Shown: positions 33,393 to 42,336, counted from the first letter of the stretch. The stretch: 64,000 nt of DNA from Anaerolineales bacterium (GCA_026928255.1 JAIXKJ010000003.1:1-64000), one strand, 5' to 3'. The notes: generated from the letters alone by a model not told the origin. Numbers and translations are program-made.

Positions 33393-34072
33393 CTCGGCGC
33401 GATCCACTGCTCGAAGATTTCTCGATTAGCAATGTGAATGCGGCGCTCCTGCATGGAAATCGCGCCGCTGCGCTCCAACTCCTTAAGCGAGCGCGCCACC
33501 ACTTCGCGCACCGTTCCGAGCCGCGCCGCCAACTGTTCTTGAGTCCACTGCGGCGCTTTATCCTTCGGCAGTTCCGCGTTGATGAGCCGCGCCAAGCGAT
33601 GCGTAACTTGATAAAACGCCATTTCGCTCGTCGCCCGCACCATGCCGCGCAAGACGTTGCCAAAATTGATTAACACTTTTTTGGCGAACGTCGGATGTTC
33701 TTCAATCAGTTGATGAAGTTTGATTTTGTCAATGATCCAAATTTGACAAATCTCCAACGCCTCGACATTAACCGGGCTGACTCCTTCGTCAAAAGCGGGG
33801 ACTTCGGCGAAAGAGTCGCCTTCCTGCAAAATGCGGACGATGTACTGCCGCCCTTGATTTGAGGCGCGGAAAATTTTTGCGCTGCCTTGATAAATGATGA
33901 ACAAACCTTCGCAAGGGTCGTCTTCCCAAATAATCGTGTCGCCGCGTTGATACTCGACGAGGCGCGTGTGTTTGGCAAGGTCTTTTAATACGGACGATTC
34001 TAATTCGTTGAAATAACTGTTCCCCCGCAACACGTCCATTTTTTGTTTGAGGGGCGCTTCTATAGTTTTCAT
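33389..34072 (-). CDS. Crp/Fnr-family transcriptional regulator
   Basis: The 227-residue protein has a cyclic-nucleotide-binding-like beta-roll (about 20-140, with LVEYQRGDTIIWEDDPCEGLFIIYQG-type strands) and a winged helix-turn-helix (about 155-225, with LAARLGTVREVVARSLKELERSGAI). No Fnr-type N-terminal cysteine cluster is present, so it is not an Fe-S oxygen sensor; the effector is unknown. It starts four bases after the phosphoribosyltransferase gene and has no clear SD. It converges on the copper chaperone gene and might control redox genes nearby, an inference from position. Confidence 0.88.
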   Translation of the reverse strand: MKTIEAPLKQKMDVLRGNSYFNELESSVLKDLAKHTRLVEYQRGDTIIWEDDPCEGLFIIYQGSAKIFRASNQGRQYIVRILQEGDSFAEVPAFDEGVSPVNVEALEICQIWIIDKIKLHQLIEEHPTFAKKVLINFGNVLRGMVRATSEMAFYQVTHRLARLINAELPKDKAPQWTQEQLAARLGTVREVVARSLKELERSGAISMQERRIHIANREIFEQWIAPS

Positions 34073-34076
34073 TGCA

Positions 34077-34589
34077 TTATGCGTCTAGCAAAACGCGGTC
34101 GGCGCCGCGATCAATTTCCCAAGGATAGGTGATGAAGGCGTCGGTCGTCGCGGCGTAATAATCCGGGCGGACGTTTCCAAATAAACTGCGATAAGGGTTG
34201 AAATGCAACACGCAGGTTTCGGGAAATCCGCCCGCTGCCGAAACGCGATTTTTTACCGCCGTAATCGTCCGCCCCGAACCCCAAACGTCGTCCACAATCA
34301 GCGTCGGGCGTCCGCGCAATTTGTCGTCGGCGGGGAATTGGATGAACTCGGGCCAAGCCATAAACGCCGACGATTTTTCATTTTGCATTTGCGCGGGGAA
34401 GTCCACTGCGGCGGTGAGGATGTGGGTGATGTCCATCGCCTCCGCCAGCAATCCGCCAGGGATGATTCCGCCGCGCGTAATCAGCACCATTGCGGTAAAT
34501 TCGCGGCGGAATTGCGGAATGAGATGGTCAATTAATTTGTCCACTTCTTGCCAAGTAACGGCTTCGTGTCGGCGGGGTTCGGGTTTCAT
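34077..34589 (-). CDS. Phosphoribosyltransferase (purine PRTase type)
   Basis: This 170-residue type I PRTase has the PRPP-binding loop LIVDDVWGSGRTITAVK (about 95-111) and an N-terminal VLITRGGIIPGGLLAE. It probably salvages hypoxanthine, guanine or xanthine, but the base cannot be read. Expression looks leaderless: TGATAAAAT ends six bases before the ATG. The Crp-type gene is directly downstream in the same transcript. Confidence 0.85.
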   Translation of the reverse strand: MKPEPRRHEAVTWQEVDKLIDHLIPQFRREFTAMVLITRGGIIPGGLLAEAMDITHILTAAVDFPAQMQNEKSSAFMAWPEFIQFPADDKLRGRPTLIVDDVWGSGRTITAVKNRVSAAGGFPETCVLHFNPYRSLFGNVRPDYYAATTDAFITYPWEIDRGADRVLLDA

Positions 34590-34595
34590 GTTGTT

Positions 34596-34604
34596 ATTTT
34601 ATCA
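34596..34604 (-). promoter_or_regulatory. Extended -10 of the PRTase-Crp operon, leaderless arrangement
   Basis: Minus-strand TGATAAAAT ends exactly six bases before the PRTase ATG, and the gap has no SD. Confidence 0.55.
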
Positions 34605-34663
34605 AAAGAATGTTAACTGGTTTTGCGCGAAACGTCCCGAAGGACGATGCGTAACGTCAAATT

Positions 34664-35569
34664 TTAACTGGCAGAAAGGACGGCTGCCAACGGAGCGGGC
34701 GCCAACGCTTGATTTGCGCTTCCTCCGCGTTCGACGGCTTTTTCCGCTTCGCGCGCCCAGATGTACAAGCAGGTGTGATACGCCGTGTTCGTGTATGCGC
34801 TGATTACGCTGGCGACCATCATAAAGGCGAAGATAATTAATACCGCCAAGATAATGCTGATGACAGTCAACGCCGAACTCGCGCCTGCAAGTTGAACGCC
34901 GCCGACAACGACGACTGCCGCGACGATTCCGATTAAGAGGAAGACGAACGTAATCAACCCGGTAATTGCGCGCACGCCGATAAAACTAACGCCGACCAGC
35001 AATAAATTTTCTTTGGTGATTTTCCAGACGCGCTCCAAACCTTGTTTGAGGTTCAAATCGTCAATGACCATAGCGGGCAAAATTAAAGTTGCCGCTTCCG
35101 TCCAAAGCGTGGACAGCAATCCCGCTCCCGCGCTGACCGCGCCGCCGATGATGTTGCCGCGTCGTCGTCCGCGTTGCGAGGCATTTTTCAACAGGTTGAC
35201 TAAAGTCGAAGCGGCGGCTAAAGTCAAAATGTCGAAAAAGTCGCGGCGGACAATCGCCCAAGCCGTTTCCATTTTTCCGTCGCCTTCGGTTAAGTATTGA
35301 TAAATCAAATACGCCGTCATGGCGGAGAAAACATAAGTAACGACGAACTGAACGAAGATTAACACCGCGCTCATTCCGTAAACGACGACGTTGCCGAAGT
35401 CGCTGCCGCCGAGCGCGAACGCCGCAATCGCGATGGGAATCACGCCGATTACGCCGACAATTGCGCCGACGATTAACGTGTAAATTGTCGGTTTGAGCAA
35501 ATCTTTATCGCTGAATGCCATCCCCCAAGCCTGCTTCAAGAACGACCAACCGCGCGAAAAACTTTGCAT
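34664..35569 (-). CDS. DUF6159-like polytopic membrane protein
   Basis: The 301-residue protein has about six membrane segments (about 28-52, 60-92, 140-160, 195-240, 245-265). It opens with FSRGWSFLKQAWGMAFSDKDLLK, which is typical of this uncharacterised family. The C-terminus is soluble. It has its own SD (AAGGAG) and stands divergent to the cytochrome c gene. Function is unknown. Confidence 0.7.
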   Translation of the reverse strand: MQSFSRGWSFLKQAWGMAFSDKDLLKPTIYTLIVGAIVGVIGVIPIAIAAFALGGSDFGNVVVYGMSAVLIFVQFVVTYVFSAMTAYLIYQYLTEGDGKMETAWAIVRRDFFDILTLAAASTLVNLLKNASQRGRRRGNIIGGAVSAGAGLLSTLWTEAATLILPAMVIDDLNLKQGLERVWKITKENLLLVGVSFIGVRAITGLITFVFLLIGIVAAVVVVGGVQLAGASSALTVISIILAVLIIFAFMMVASVISAYTNTAYHTCLYIWAREAEKAVERGGSANQALAPAPLAAVLSAS

Positions 35570-35644
35570 GATTTACTCCTTATAGTTGAACGGACAAATT
35601 GCGAAAAATTACGAATCTGCGAGGTTTTGTTTTTTACAGACAAG

Positions 35645-35650
35645 TATAAT
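35645..35650 (+). promoter_or_regulatory. -10 element of the cytochrome c gene
   Basis: A perfect TATAAT (AAGTATAAT) lies 27 bases before the ATG at 35678. A second overlapping ATTATAAA follows. Confidence 0.55.
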
Positions 35651-35677
35651 TATAAAACTCTAACATTAGGATTTTCT

Positions 35678-36058
35678 ATGAAAAAAGTTTTTTTATTTTT
35701 GACGGCTTTCGTCGCGTTGACGTTAGCCGCTTGCGCTTCCAGCCCGACGCCCGCTCCTACGCCGACGCTCGACCCCGTCGCCCAAGCGGGCAGACAAGTC
35801 TTCAACGCTCGCTGCGCCACCTGCCACGCCGTCGTGCCGAACACCATCATCATCGGACCGTCGCTCTACGGAGTCGCCACCCGCGCCGAAACCCGCGTCG
35901 AAGGTCAAAGCGCGGAAGAATATATCACCATGTCCATTCTGCGCCCGGGCGATTACATTGTGGACGGCTTCGCCGATATTATGACCAACAACTTTTCGCG
36001 CGAATTAACCAGCGAAGAATTAAAAGATTTGGTCGCCTATTTGCTGACGTTAAAATAA
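35678..36058 (+). CDS. Monohaem cytochrome c lipoprotein
   Basis: The 126-residue lipoprotein has lipobox LAAC (Cys19), a Thr/Pro linker, then a small class I cytochrome c domain with the haem site CATCH (Cys46, Cys49, His50) and a probable axial Met in IMTNNFS near 108. It is anchored outside the cell membrane and should carry electrons. The peroxidase-beta-helix gene follows after 66 bases, so it is the likely electron partner. I chose ATG 35678 because only this Met gives a signal peptide; the open frame upstream crosses the promoter. Confidence 0.88.
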   Translation: MKKVFLFLTAFVALTLAACASSPTPAPTPTLDPVAQAGRQVFNARCATCHAVVPNTIIIGPSLYGVATRAETRVEGQSAEEYITMSILRPGDYIVDGFADIMTNNFSRELTSEELKDLVAYLLTLK

Positions 36059-36124
36059 TACGGAATTGTCGTTTTGAGGGAGCGTTGGCGACCGAGAAAC
36101 TTTTACAAACAGAGGAGAGAAATT

Positions 36125-38371
36125 ATGAAAATTTGGATTAAACGCATCTTCATCGGCTTGGGCGTTTTGCTCTTGGCGGGCGCGGCTTACGCCGCTTTTG
36201 TTCCGCTGCCCGCGCCCGTCGAACTGCCCGAAGAAAAATGGGGCGCAGGGTCGAGCAGCGTCGAACCCGCGTGGAGCGGATTGCAGCGCGACTTCCCCGC
36301 CTCAAACGAACCGTCCGACAATTTGACCACGCCCGAAAAAGTGGAATTAGGTCGCCTGCTTTTCTTCGACCCGATCCTCTCTAAAAATAAAGATATGTCT
36401 TGCGCCTCCTGCCATCACCCCGATTTAGGCTTCACAGACGGCAAACCGCAAGCCGTCGGCGCGGACGGAAAAATTTTGCGCCGCAACGCCCCCACGCTCT
36501 GGAACGTCGCCTACAATTCCAGTTTCTTCTGGGACGGACGCGCCGCTTCGCTCGAAGAGCAGATGAGCACGCCGCTCACCAGCGCCGACGAAATGGGCGG
36601 CTCGCCCGACGAAATGGTCTCGCGCCTGAAAGCCATTCCTGAATACGTCGGCATGTTTGAAGAGGCTTTCGGCGCAAAAGACTCGCTGACCTATGAAAAT
36701 ATTGAAAAGGCGATCTCCGCGTTTGAGCGTTCGTTAATTACGAAAAACTCTCCTTTTGACCGTTACGCGGCGGGCGACATGAACGCGCTCACCCCCTCGC
36801 AGCGGCGCGGACTCGCCCTCTTCCGCTCGGCGGCGACTCGCTGCTTTGAGTGTCATTCCGCGCCGACCTTTGAGGATAATTCCTTCTCGGTCATCGGCGT
36901 TCCCGACCAGCCCGGTCAACCGCACGACGCGGGACGCAAAGAAGTGGAAGCCTCCAGCCTCGACGGCGCCTTCCGCGCCCCGACTCTTCGCAATATTGCG
37001 CTCACCGCGCCTTACATGCACAACGGCGTCTTCTCCACGCTGGAAGAGGTGATGGACTTTTACGCCAAAGGCGGCGGACGCGACGCGGGCGTGAAAGATG
37101 TGGACATCCACGTTCTCGGCTTTGACATGAACGCGCAAGACCGCGAAGATTTGGTCAACTTCCTCTACGCCCTCACCGACGAAAGCGGACTGCCGCAAAT
37201 TCCCGCATCCGTGCCTTCGGGCTTGACGACGATTAAGCCAATTGATAATCCTGCGCGGGAAACTGTCAGCGAGATTAATGCCGACGAAAAAGAGATCGCG
37301 CTCCTCCCAAGTCACGCGCCGCAGACTTTGCGCGTGCAACCCGGCCAGACCATTCAAGAAGTCGTGGACGAAGCGCTGCCCGGCGACACCATCGAAGTCC
37401 CCTACGCGATTTACGAAGAGCAAGTCATCATTGACATGAGCGACATCAAGTTCTTCGGCATCCCGAACGACAAGGGCGAATGGCCGGTCATCGAGGGCAA
37501 AGGCACAGGCTCGGACGGCGTTATCGCTTCGGGCAATAATTTTGAGATGGCGTTTTTCCAAGTTAAGAATTTCAAGAGCAACGGCGTGCTGGTCGAAGGC
37601 GCGACGGGCGTCTACCTGCACGATATGTACATCGAAAATACTGGCGTGTACGGCGTCTACCCCGTGCGTTGCACCGACGTGTTGATTGAACGTATCGAAG
37701 GCACGCTGATGAACGACGCGGCGATTTACGCGGGCAAATCGAAAGACGTGGTCATCCGCGACACGCTGACTTACGGCAACGTCATCGGCATCGAATTGGA
37801 GAACACGGTCAACGGCGAAGTGTACAACAACCACGCCCACGATAACACCATCGGCATCTTCATTGACCTGTTGCCGCAGTTGCCGTCCAAAGTTTCTATG
37901 CACACCAAAGTCCACGACAACATTACCGAGAACAACAACGGCGAAAACTTTGGCAAGCCTGGCACTGCCGTTTCGCTCATTCCGCCTGGCACTGGCGTGC
38001 TGTTGCTCGCGTCCGATTATGTGGAAGTGTACAACAACACCATTCGCGGAAATAAAACTGTCGGCTTGGCGGTCTTCAATTTGACCATCGGCTTCTCCGC
38101 CGAAGAAATTGACGTAGACCCGAACCCCGATCATGATTTCGCGCACGACAACATCTACGAGAACAACGGTTACGACGCCGACCCCTTCGTTAAACAAATG
38201 CTCGGCAAGGGTTTTGATATTGTGTGGGACGGCACGGGAAAGTATAATTATTTCAACGAACCGAACGCGAAAACGTCTTTCCCCCCGCTCTTGCCGAAAG
38301 ATAATTGGGCGGCGCCAGCCTACAACTTGTATTGGCGAGTCCTGCACTTTGCCATCGGCTTGATTGGATAA
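36125..38371 (+). CDS. Dihaem cytochrome c peroxidase/MauG-like protein fused to a parallel beta-helix domain
   Basis: This 748-residue exported protein has an N-terminal signal/anchor (about 8-26, ending AYA-A), and then a dihaem peroxidase domain (about 45-370) with haem sites CASCH (about 93-97) and CFECH (about 240-244) and YMHNGVFSTLEEVMDFYAKGG, a usual motif near the second haem. From about 402 there is a right-handed parallel beta-helix, with QPGQTIQEVVDEALPGDTI followed by many Asn-rich turns such as NNHAHDNTIG and ENNNG. CCP and beta-helix domains are normally separate, so the fusion is unusual. The start has GAGGAGAG upstream. A cytochrome c donor gene precedes it and a strong terminator follows. 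Confidence 0.88.
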   Translation: MKIWIKRIFIGLGVLLLAGAAYAAFVPLPAPVELPEEKWGAGSSSVEPAWSGLQRDFPASNEPSDNLTTPEKVELGRLLFFDPILSKNKDMSCASCHHPDLGFTDGKPQAVGADGKILRRNAPTLWNVAYNSSFFWDGRAASLEEQMSTPLTSADEMGGSPDEMVSRLKAIPEYVGMFEEAFGAKDSLTYENIEKAISAFERSLITKNSPFDRYAAGDMNALTPSQRRGLALFRSAATRCFECHSAPTFEDNSFSVIGVPDQPGQPHDAGRKEVEASSLDGAFRAPTLRNIALTAPYMHNGVFSTLEEVMDFYAKGGGRDAGVKDVDIHVLGFDMNAQDREDLVNFLYALTDESGLPQIPASVPSGLTTIKPIDNPARETVSEINADEKEIALLPSHAPQTLRVQPGQTIQEVVDEALPGDTIEVPYAIYEEQVIIDMSDIKFFGIPNDKGEWPVIEGKGTGSDGVIASGNNFEMAFFQVKNFKSNGVLVEGATGVYLHDMYIENTGVYGVYPVRCTDVLIERIEGTLMNDAAIYAGKSKDVVIRDTLTYGNVIGIELENTVNGEVYNNHAHDNTIGIFIDLLPQLPSKVSMHTKVHDNITENNNGENFGKPGTAVSLIPPGTGVLLLASDYVEVYNNTIRGNKTVGLAVFNLTIGFSAEEIDVDPNPDHDFAHDNIYENNGYDADPFVKQMLGKGFDIVWDGTGKYNYFNEPNAKTSFPPLLPKDNWAAPAYNLYWRVLHFAIGLIG

Positions 38372-38383
38372 CCTTTGAACGAC

Positions 38384-38416
38384 GCGGCGCGATTCTAAAA
38401 ATCGCGCCGCTTTTTT
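38384..38416 (+). terminator. Intrinsic terminator after the peroxidase-beta-helix gene
   Basis: GCGGCGCGATT (38384-38394) pairs perfectly with AATCGCGCCGC (38400-38410) around CTAAA, followed by six T. Confidence 0.9.
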
Positions 38417-38429
38417 ATAGGAGAAATTT

Positions 38430-39446
38430 ATGTCCGAGCCAAAAAACGAAACAAAGCGTTTTTTAAGTCTGCGCTATAAATTGCTGATTCCCTTGTTGTC
38501 TTTTAGCGTTGTGATGTTTGTGATAGGCTACTTCGGCGCGCGCGCCTATTTGGACACGCTGACTCTCGATATGATGGCAAAAGATACAACCACAGTTCTT
38601 ACTTATGTGAACGGCTGTCTGGATAAAGACGCGCTTCAAGAAATTTATGACGAGGCGAAGACCGCGTCTCCCGAACAATTAAAGAGTATGATGAAAGACC
38701 CAACTTATGTCGAGCAGAAAGACTGCCTCGCCTCAGTGGTAGATTTTTATCCTGGCGCTTGGATCATAACTTATTACCCCGTCAACGAAGATGCCGTCGC
38801 GGTCGGCATAGACAACGACATGTCGTCGGAAACGTATTTGCTTGGCGAATTACGCACGGCGGAAAACGACGGCGATTTTGATTTATATCAGTCAGGATTG
38901 CAAGAAGCGTACGCTTACGATGACCTCGAATATGACGAGAATCAAAATCCTTTTTATGGCTTCGTTTCGCCGATGACCAACTCAAGCGGAGAAACGATTG
39001 GCGGTATTGTAATTTATCTCGACGCGGGCGTGCCGCTTCAAAGCGCGCAGTTTCTTTATAATTATCTGCTTGCCATCTTTGGCGGCGTTTTCCTCTTCAT
39101 CGTCTTTTTAGTTTGGATCATCACGCAGAGATCGCTGTCCGAACTGAACGCGCTCGGCGCGGCGGCGCGTCGCGTCGCGGACGGCGACTACGCGCCGATT
39201 TCTGTCAAGCCGCAAAAACTAAACGACGAAGTCTCTTTGTTGGGCGAGTTGTTTAACACGATGGTCGGCAAAGTGGAAAAGCGCGAAGAAAAATTGCAAA
39301 AGCAAGTGGATCAATTGAAAATTCAAATTGACGGCGAGAAGCGCAAGAAAGCCGTAGATGAAATCGTCGAAAGCGATTTCTTCAAAGACTTGCAAGAACG
39401 CGCCGCGCAAGCGCGCAAAGCGCACGATCAAAAACCGCAATCATAA
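38430..39446 (+). CDS. HAMP-domain membrane sensor without an output domain
   Basis: The 338-residue protein has TM1 (about 18-38), an extracytoplasmic sensor region (about 40-200, single-Cache-like), TM2 (about 205-230), a HAMP domain (about 231-285) and a C-terminal coiled coil (about 286-330). There is no kinase, cyclase or methyl-accepting output domain, so it must signal through a partner or act structurally. An SD (TAGGAG) follows directly on the terminator T-run. The gene overlaps the convergent priA stop by six bases. Confidence 0.75.
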   Translation: MSEPKNETKRFLSLRYKLLIPLLSFSVVMFVIGYFGARAYLDTLTLDMMAKDTTTVLTYVNGCLDKDALQEIYDEAKTASPEQLKSMMKDPTYVEQKDCLASVVDFYPGAWIITYYPVNEDAVAVGIDNDMSSETYLLGELRTAENDGDFDLYQSGLQEAYAYDDLEYDENQNPFYGFVSPMTNSSGETIGGIVIYLDAGVPLQSAQFLYNYLLAIFGGVFLFIVFLVWIITQRSLSELNALGAAARRVADGDYAPISVKPQKLNDEVSLLGELFNTMVGKVEKREEKLQKQVDQLKIQIDGEKRKKAVDEIVESDFFKDLQERAAQARKAHDQKPQS

Positions 39447-41945
39447 AATTTGAATCGGCTCGATTTCAACGCGCCAATCTTTCAACTTCAAATCGCGCAA
39501 TAAAGCGCTCGGCTGCGGTCCGTGCGCGACGATTTGCCAGCGATACTCGCCGTTCTCTTTGGCGAAAAAACTTGGGACGGGACCGATCAATTCCGTTTGA
39601 CGCAACCCTTCCGCCGCAATCTTGACTTTGAGTTTTGCCGCCAACCTTTGGGCTTCTTCCTCCGCCTGAGCGCTGTCTGCGTGGCGGTATTCCAAACGCG
39701 CCAACTTCGCAAACGGCGGATAACCCAACTCGCGCCGATAAGCCAACTCGCGCTGATAAAATCCGTCCGCGTCGTGCTGCGCCGCGAATTGCAGCGCGTA
39801 ATGTTGCGGAGCAAACGTCTGCATAATCACCTTGCCGCCGCGCGCCGAACGTCCCGCCCGCCCGGCGACTTGCGTCAGCGTTTGAAAAACTTTTTCGTTG
39901 GCAAACGGGTCGGGCAGATTTAACCCCACGTCCGCCAAAACGATTCCGACTAGCGTAACCAACGGCAGGTCTAGCCCTTTGGCGAGCATTTGCGTGCCGA
40001 CCAACACGTCGGCTTGATGATTGGCGAAGTGCGTCAAAATAATTTCGTGCGCGTCTTTTTGGCGCGTGGTGTCCCAATCCCAGCGCAAAGTCCGCGCCTG
40101 CGGAAATTGACGTTTGACTTCCGCTTCGACGCGCTCGCTTCCCAAACCATACTCGCGGATTTGGTCGCTGCCGCAATTTGGGCAAGTCTTCGGCTTTTGG
40201 CGCGTGTATCCGCAGCGATGACATTGAAGGTTTAAGGTTGAAGGTTGCAAGTTGAAAGTTGAAGGTTGCGCGTTGGGCTTGTAATTTTCAACGTGCAAAG
40301 TCAGCGGCGTTTCGCAGTTGGGACATTTCAAGGTCTCGCCGCAATTGCGGCAAAAAACGTAAGTCGCCGTGCCGCGCCGATTCATAAATAAGATGGCTTG
40401 TTCGCCACGTTCGATAGTCTCCGCCAACGATTCGGCGAGCGCGCGCGAGAACATGCTGCGGTTGCCGCTCTTCAACTCTTCGCGCATGTCTATAATCTCG
40501 ACGGGCGGCAAATCCGAATTGGTAACGCGATTGGGCAATTCCAAAATTTGTACGCGCTCATGCTCGGCGCGATAACGCTGATCCACCGTCGGCGTGGCGG
40601 AGCCAAGCACGCAGACCGCGCCGCACAAACGCGCGTATTCTTGCGCGGCTTCGACAGCGTGATAAAACGGCGGCTCGGATTGATAATACGAACTGTCGTG
40701 GCATTCGTCCGCGACGATTAATCCAACGTTTGGCAGCGGCGCAAACAACGCCGAACGCGCGCCGATGACGACGTTCAACTTTCCGTCTCTGGCGCGGCGC
40801 CATGTGTCGTAGCGCTCGCCTTCGGAAAGTTTGGAATGAATCAGCCCGACTTGACCGGGGAAGCGCGAAGCAAAACGCCGCACGGCTTGCGGCGTGAGCG
40901 CAATTTCGGGGACGAGAATCAGCGCTTGTTTTCCGCGCTTAATCGTCTCCTGCGCGGCGCGCAAATAAATTTCCGTTTTGCCCGAACCCGTAACGCCGTA
41001 AAGCAAAAAAGTTGAAAGTTGAAAGTTGAAAGTTGCAGGCTGCAAAGCGGAGGTAATTTGAGATAAAGCAAAATTCTGTTCGGGCGTGAGCGCCACTTCT
41101 TTATTCTCAAATTCTCTGCTCTCTAACTTTTCCAACGGGTCGCGGAAGATTTCGTTTTCAAACAGGCGAATCAACCCGCGCTCTTCCAGCGTTTGCAAAT
41201 CGGCGAGGTTACAACCCGTTTGCGCGTACACCCAAGCAAGCAGAATCGCTTCGGGCTGTTGGATTAAAAACCTTAACGCCGCCTGACGACGTTCAAGCGT
41301 TTGCTTCGTTCCCAAAGTTTCCATCTGCGCCTCAGCCGTTTCGGGCGCAACGGCGAGTTGCGCGACGCGCAAATATTTTGGGCGCACGCGCGGCGGCGGC
41401 AAAACATTTTTAGCGGATAAGATTCCTTTTTTTACCAAAAGGTTGGCGGTCTTGCGCCAATCCACTTTGGCGAAATGACTGTCAATTTGCCGCCCGCGCA
41501 GGGGGCTGCGTTCGCGGAGCAACTTAATTAATCGCGTCGCAACGACCGAAGAACTGCCAACTGCCGACTGATTACCGTCAACTGACAACTGATTACTGTC
41601 AACTGCTAACTGATAACTCACATCCGCTTGCTGACTCAACCCGACGGGAATCATCATGCCGACGATTGCCGAAAGCGGATTCAGCGTAGAGTCTGCCAGA
41701 TGGGTCGCCAGCGCAAGCATCGGCGGAGTCAGCAGCGGCGCGGGGTCGAGCAAATCAATGATGGATTTGGGATTCGCCACCGCTGGCGAATCCATTAAAT
41801 CTAAAACGATTCCTTGCACGGTTTGATTCCCAAACGGGACGACGACCAAACAACCTGCTTGAATTTGCGCGGCGAGTTCGGGCGGAACGGCGTAATCGAA
41901 AACGCCGGAAATGGCGGGGATGTTGACGGCGAGGCGGGCAAACAT
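39441..41945 (-). CDS. priA: Primosomal replication-restart helicase PriA
   Basis: PriA recognises stalled forks and reloads the replicative helicase. The 834-residue protein is longer than usual (about 730). It has Walker A GVTGSGKTEIY, a DExH box read as DECH, RRGTATYVFCRNCG, two zinc-binding pairs of CxxC (CRNC, CPNC and CHRC, CPNC), and QMLAKGLDLPLVTLVGI. The excess length comes partly from three repeat-derived low-complexity inserts, such as LQPATFNFQLSTF before Walker A and FNLQPSTLNLQ inside the zinc region. The mRNA looks leaderless: TATAAT ends six bases before the ATG. Confidence 0.94.
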   Translation of the reverse strand: MFARLAVNIPAISGVFDYAVPPELAAQIQAGCLVVVPFGNQTVQGIVLDLMDSPAVANPKSIIDLLDPAPLLTPPMLALATHLADSTLNPLSAIVGMMIPVGLSQQADVSYQLAVDSNQLSVDGNQSAVGSSSVVATRLIKLLRERSPLRGRQIDSHFAKVDWRKTANLLVKKGILSAKNVLPPPRVRPKYLRVAQLAVAPETAEAQMETLGTKQTLERRQAALRFLIQQPEAILLAWVYAQTGCNLADLQTLEERGLIRLFENEIFRDPLEKLESREFENKEVALTPEQNFALSQITSALQPATFNFQLSTFLLYGVTGSGKTEIYLRAAQETIKRGKQALILVPEIALTPQAVRRFASRFPGQVGLIHSKLSEGERYDTWRRARDGKLNVVIGARSALFAPLPNVGLIVADECHDSSYYQSEPPFYHAVEAAQEYARLCGAVCVLGSATPTVDQRYRAEHERVQILELPNRVTNSDLPPVEIIDMREELKSGNRSMFSRALAESLAETIERGEQAILFMNRRGTATYVFCRNCGETLKCPNCETPLTLHVENYKPNAQPSTFNLQPSTLNLQCHRCGYTRQKPKTCPNCGSDQIREYGLGSERVEAEVKRQFPQARTLRWDWDTTRQKDAHEIILTHFANHQADVLVGTQMLAKGLDLPLVTLVGIVLADVGLNLPDPFANEKVFQTLTQVAGRAGRSARGGKVIMQTFAPQHYALQFAAQHDADGFYQRELAYRRELGYPPFAKLARLEYRHADSAQAEEEAQRLAAKLKVKIAAEGLRQTELIGPVPSFFAKENGEYRWQIVAHGPQPSALLRDLKLKDWRVEIEPIQIL
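40227..40268. repeat. Heptamer array 1 in priA
   Basis: Six consecutive 7-base units (AAGGTTT, AAGGTTG, AAGGTTG, CAAGTTG, AAAGTTG, AAGGTTG) lie in the zinc-binding region. They encode the QPSTFNLQ-like insert. Forty-two bases keep the frame. Confidence 0.9.
41008..41042. repeat. Heptamer array 2 in priA
   Basis: Four perfect AAAGTTG units and one CAGGCTG make 35 bases. They encode the insert just before the Walker A motif. Being not a multiple of three, this array depends on flanking sequence for the frame. Confidence 0.9.
41552..41621. repeat. Heptamer array 3 in priA
   Basis: Ten 7-base units run without a break: AACTGCC twice, GACTGAT, TACCGTC, AACTGAC, AACTGAT, TACTGTC, AACTGCT, AACTGAT, AACTCAC. 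They encode a QLAVDSNQLSVDGNQ-like insert in the N-terminal third of PriA. Confidence 0.88.
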
Positions 41946-41951
41946 GACGCG

Positions 41952-41969
41952 ATTATAATGTTTTATAAT
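41952..41969. promoter_or_regulatory. Divergent promoter elements between priA and a small membrane gene
   Basis: ATTATAAT (41952-41959) is a -10 on both strands. On the minus strand it ends six bases before the priA ATG. A second plus-strand TATAAT (41964-41969) precedes the 41986 gene. Confidence 0.6.
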
Positions 41970-41985
41970 CGTTCGCGGAGATTTG

Positions 41986-42321
41986 ATGATAATGTTTCTT
42001 CCTATTTTTAGCGCGGCGATGATTTTGCTCGGCTTGGGCGCGTTGATTGCAATTTGGATCGGCGCAAACCGTCAGCGGGCGGAGGAGCGACGCGCGTTGT
42101 TGGCTTCGGCGGAAACGGTGGAAGAAGCCTTGCGCGCCAAGTCGGAAAATGATTCTTATTTACAGTCGTTTGATTTGAATTTTTCCGCAACGGCGGACGG
42201 CGGCTTGGAGATTTCAGTCAACGGCGAAAAGTTTAACGGAATCGCCAGCCTGCCCGACGAGAAATTGAAGAGAGTTTTGTTGGCGGCGGTTAAGGAGTGG
42301 AATCAAGAAAGAAACCGTTAA
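41986..42321 (+). CDS. Small single-TM protein
   Basis: About 111 residues. One N-terminal membrane segment (about 3-27, FLPIFSAAMILLGLGALIAIWI) is followed by a charged helix and a small soluble domain with DLNFSATADGGLEISVNG and EKLKRVLLAAVKEW. GGAG lies a few bases before the ATG cluster. It is divergent from priA and convergent with a lipoprotein gene. No family was recognised. Confidence 0.65.
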   Translation: MIMFLPIFSAAMILLGLGALIAIWIGANRQRAEERRALLASAETVEEALRAKSENDSYLQSFDLNFSATADGGLEISVNGEKFNGIASLPDEKLKRVLLAAVKEWNQERNR

Positions 42322-42336
42322 GGCGGTTAAAGAAAA

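Noticed and set aside
36734..38347. 537-codon open frame on the minus strand
   Set aside because: It is antisense to the peroxidase-beta-helix gene, which has two haem sites and a signal peptide; the antisense product shows no family features.
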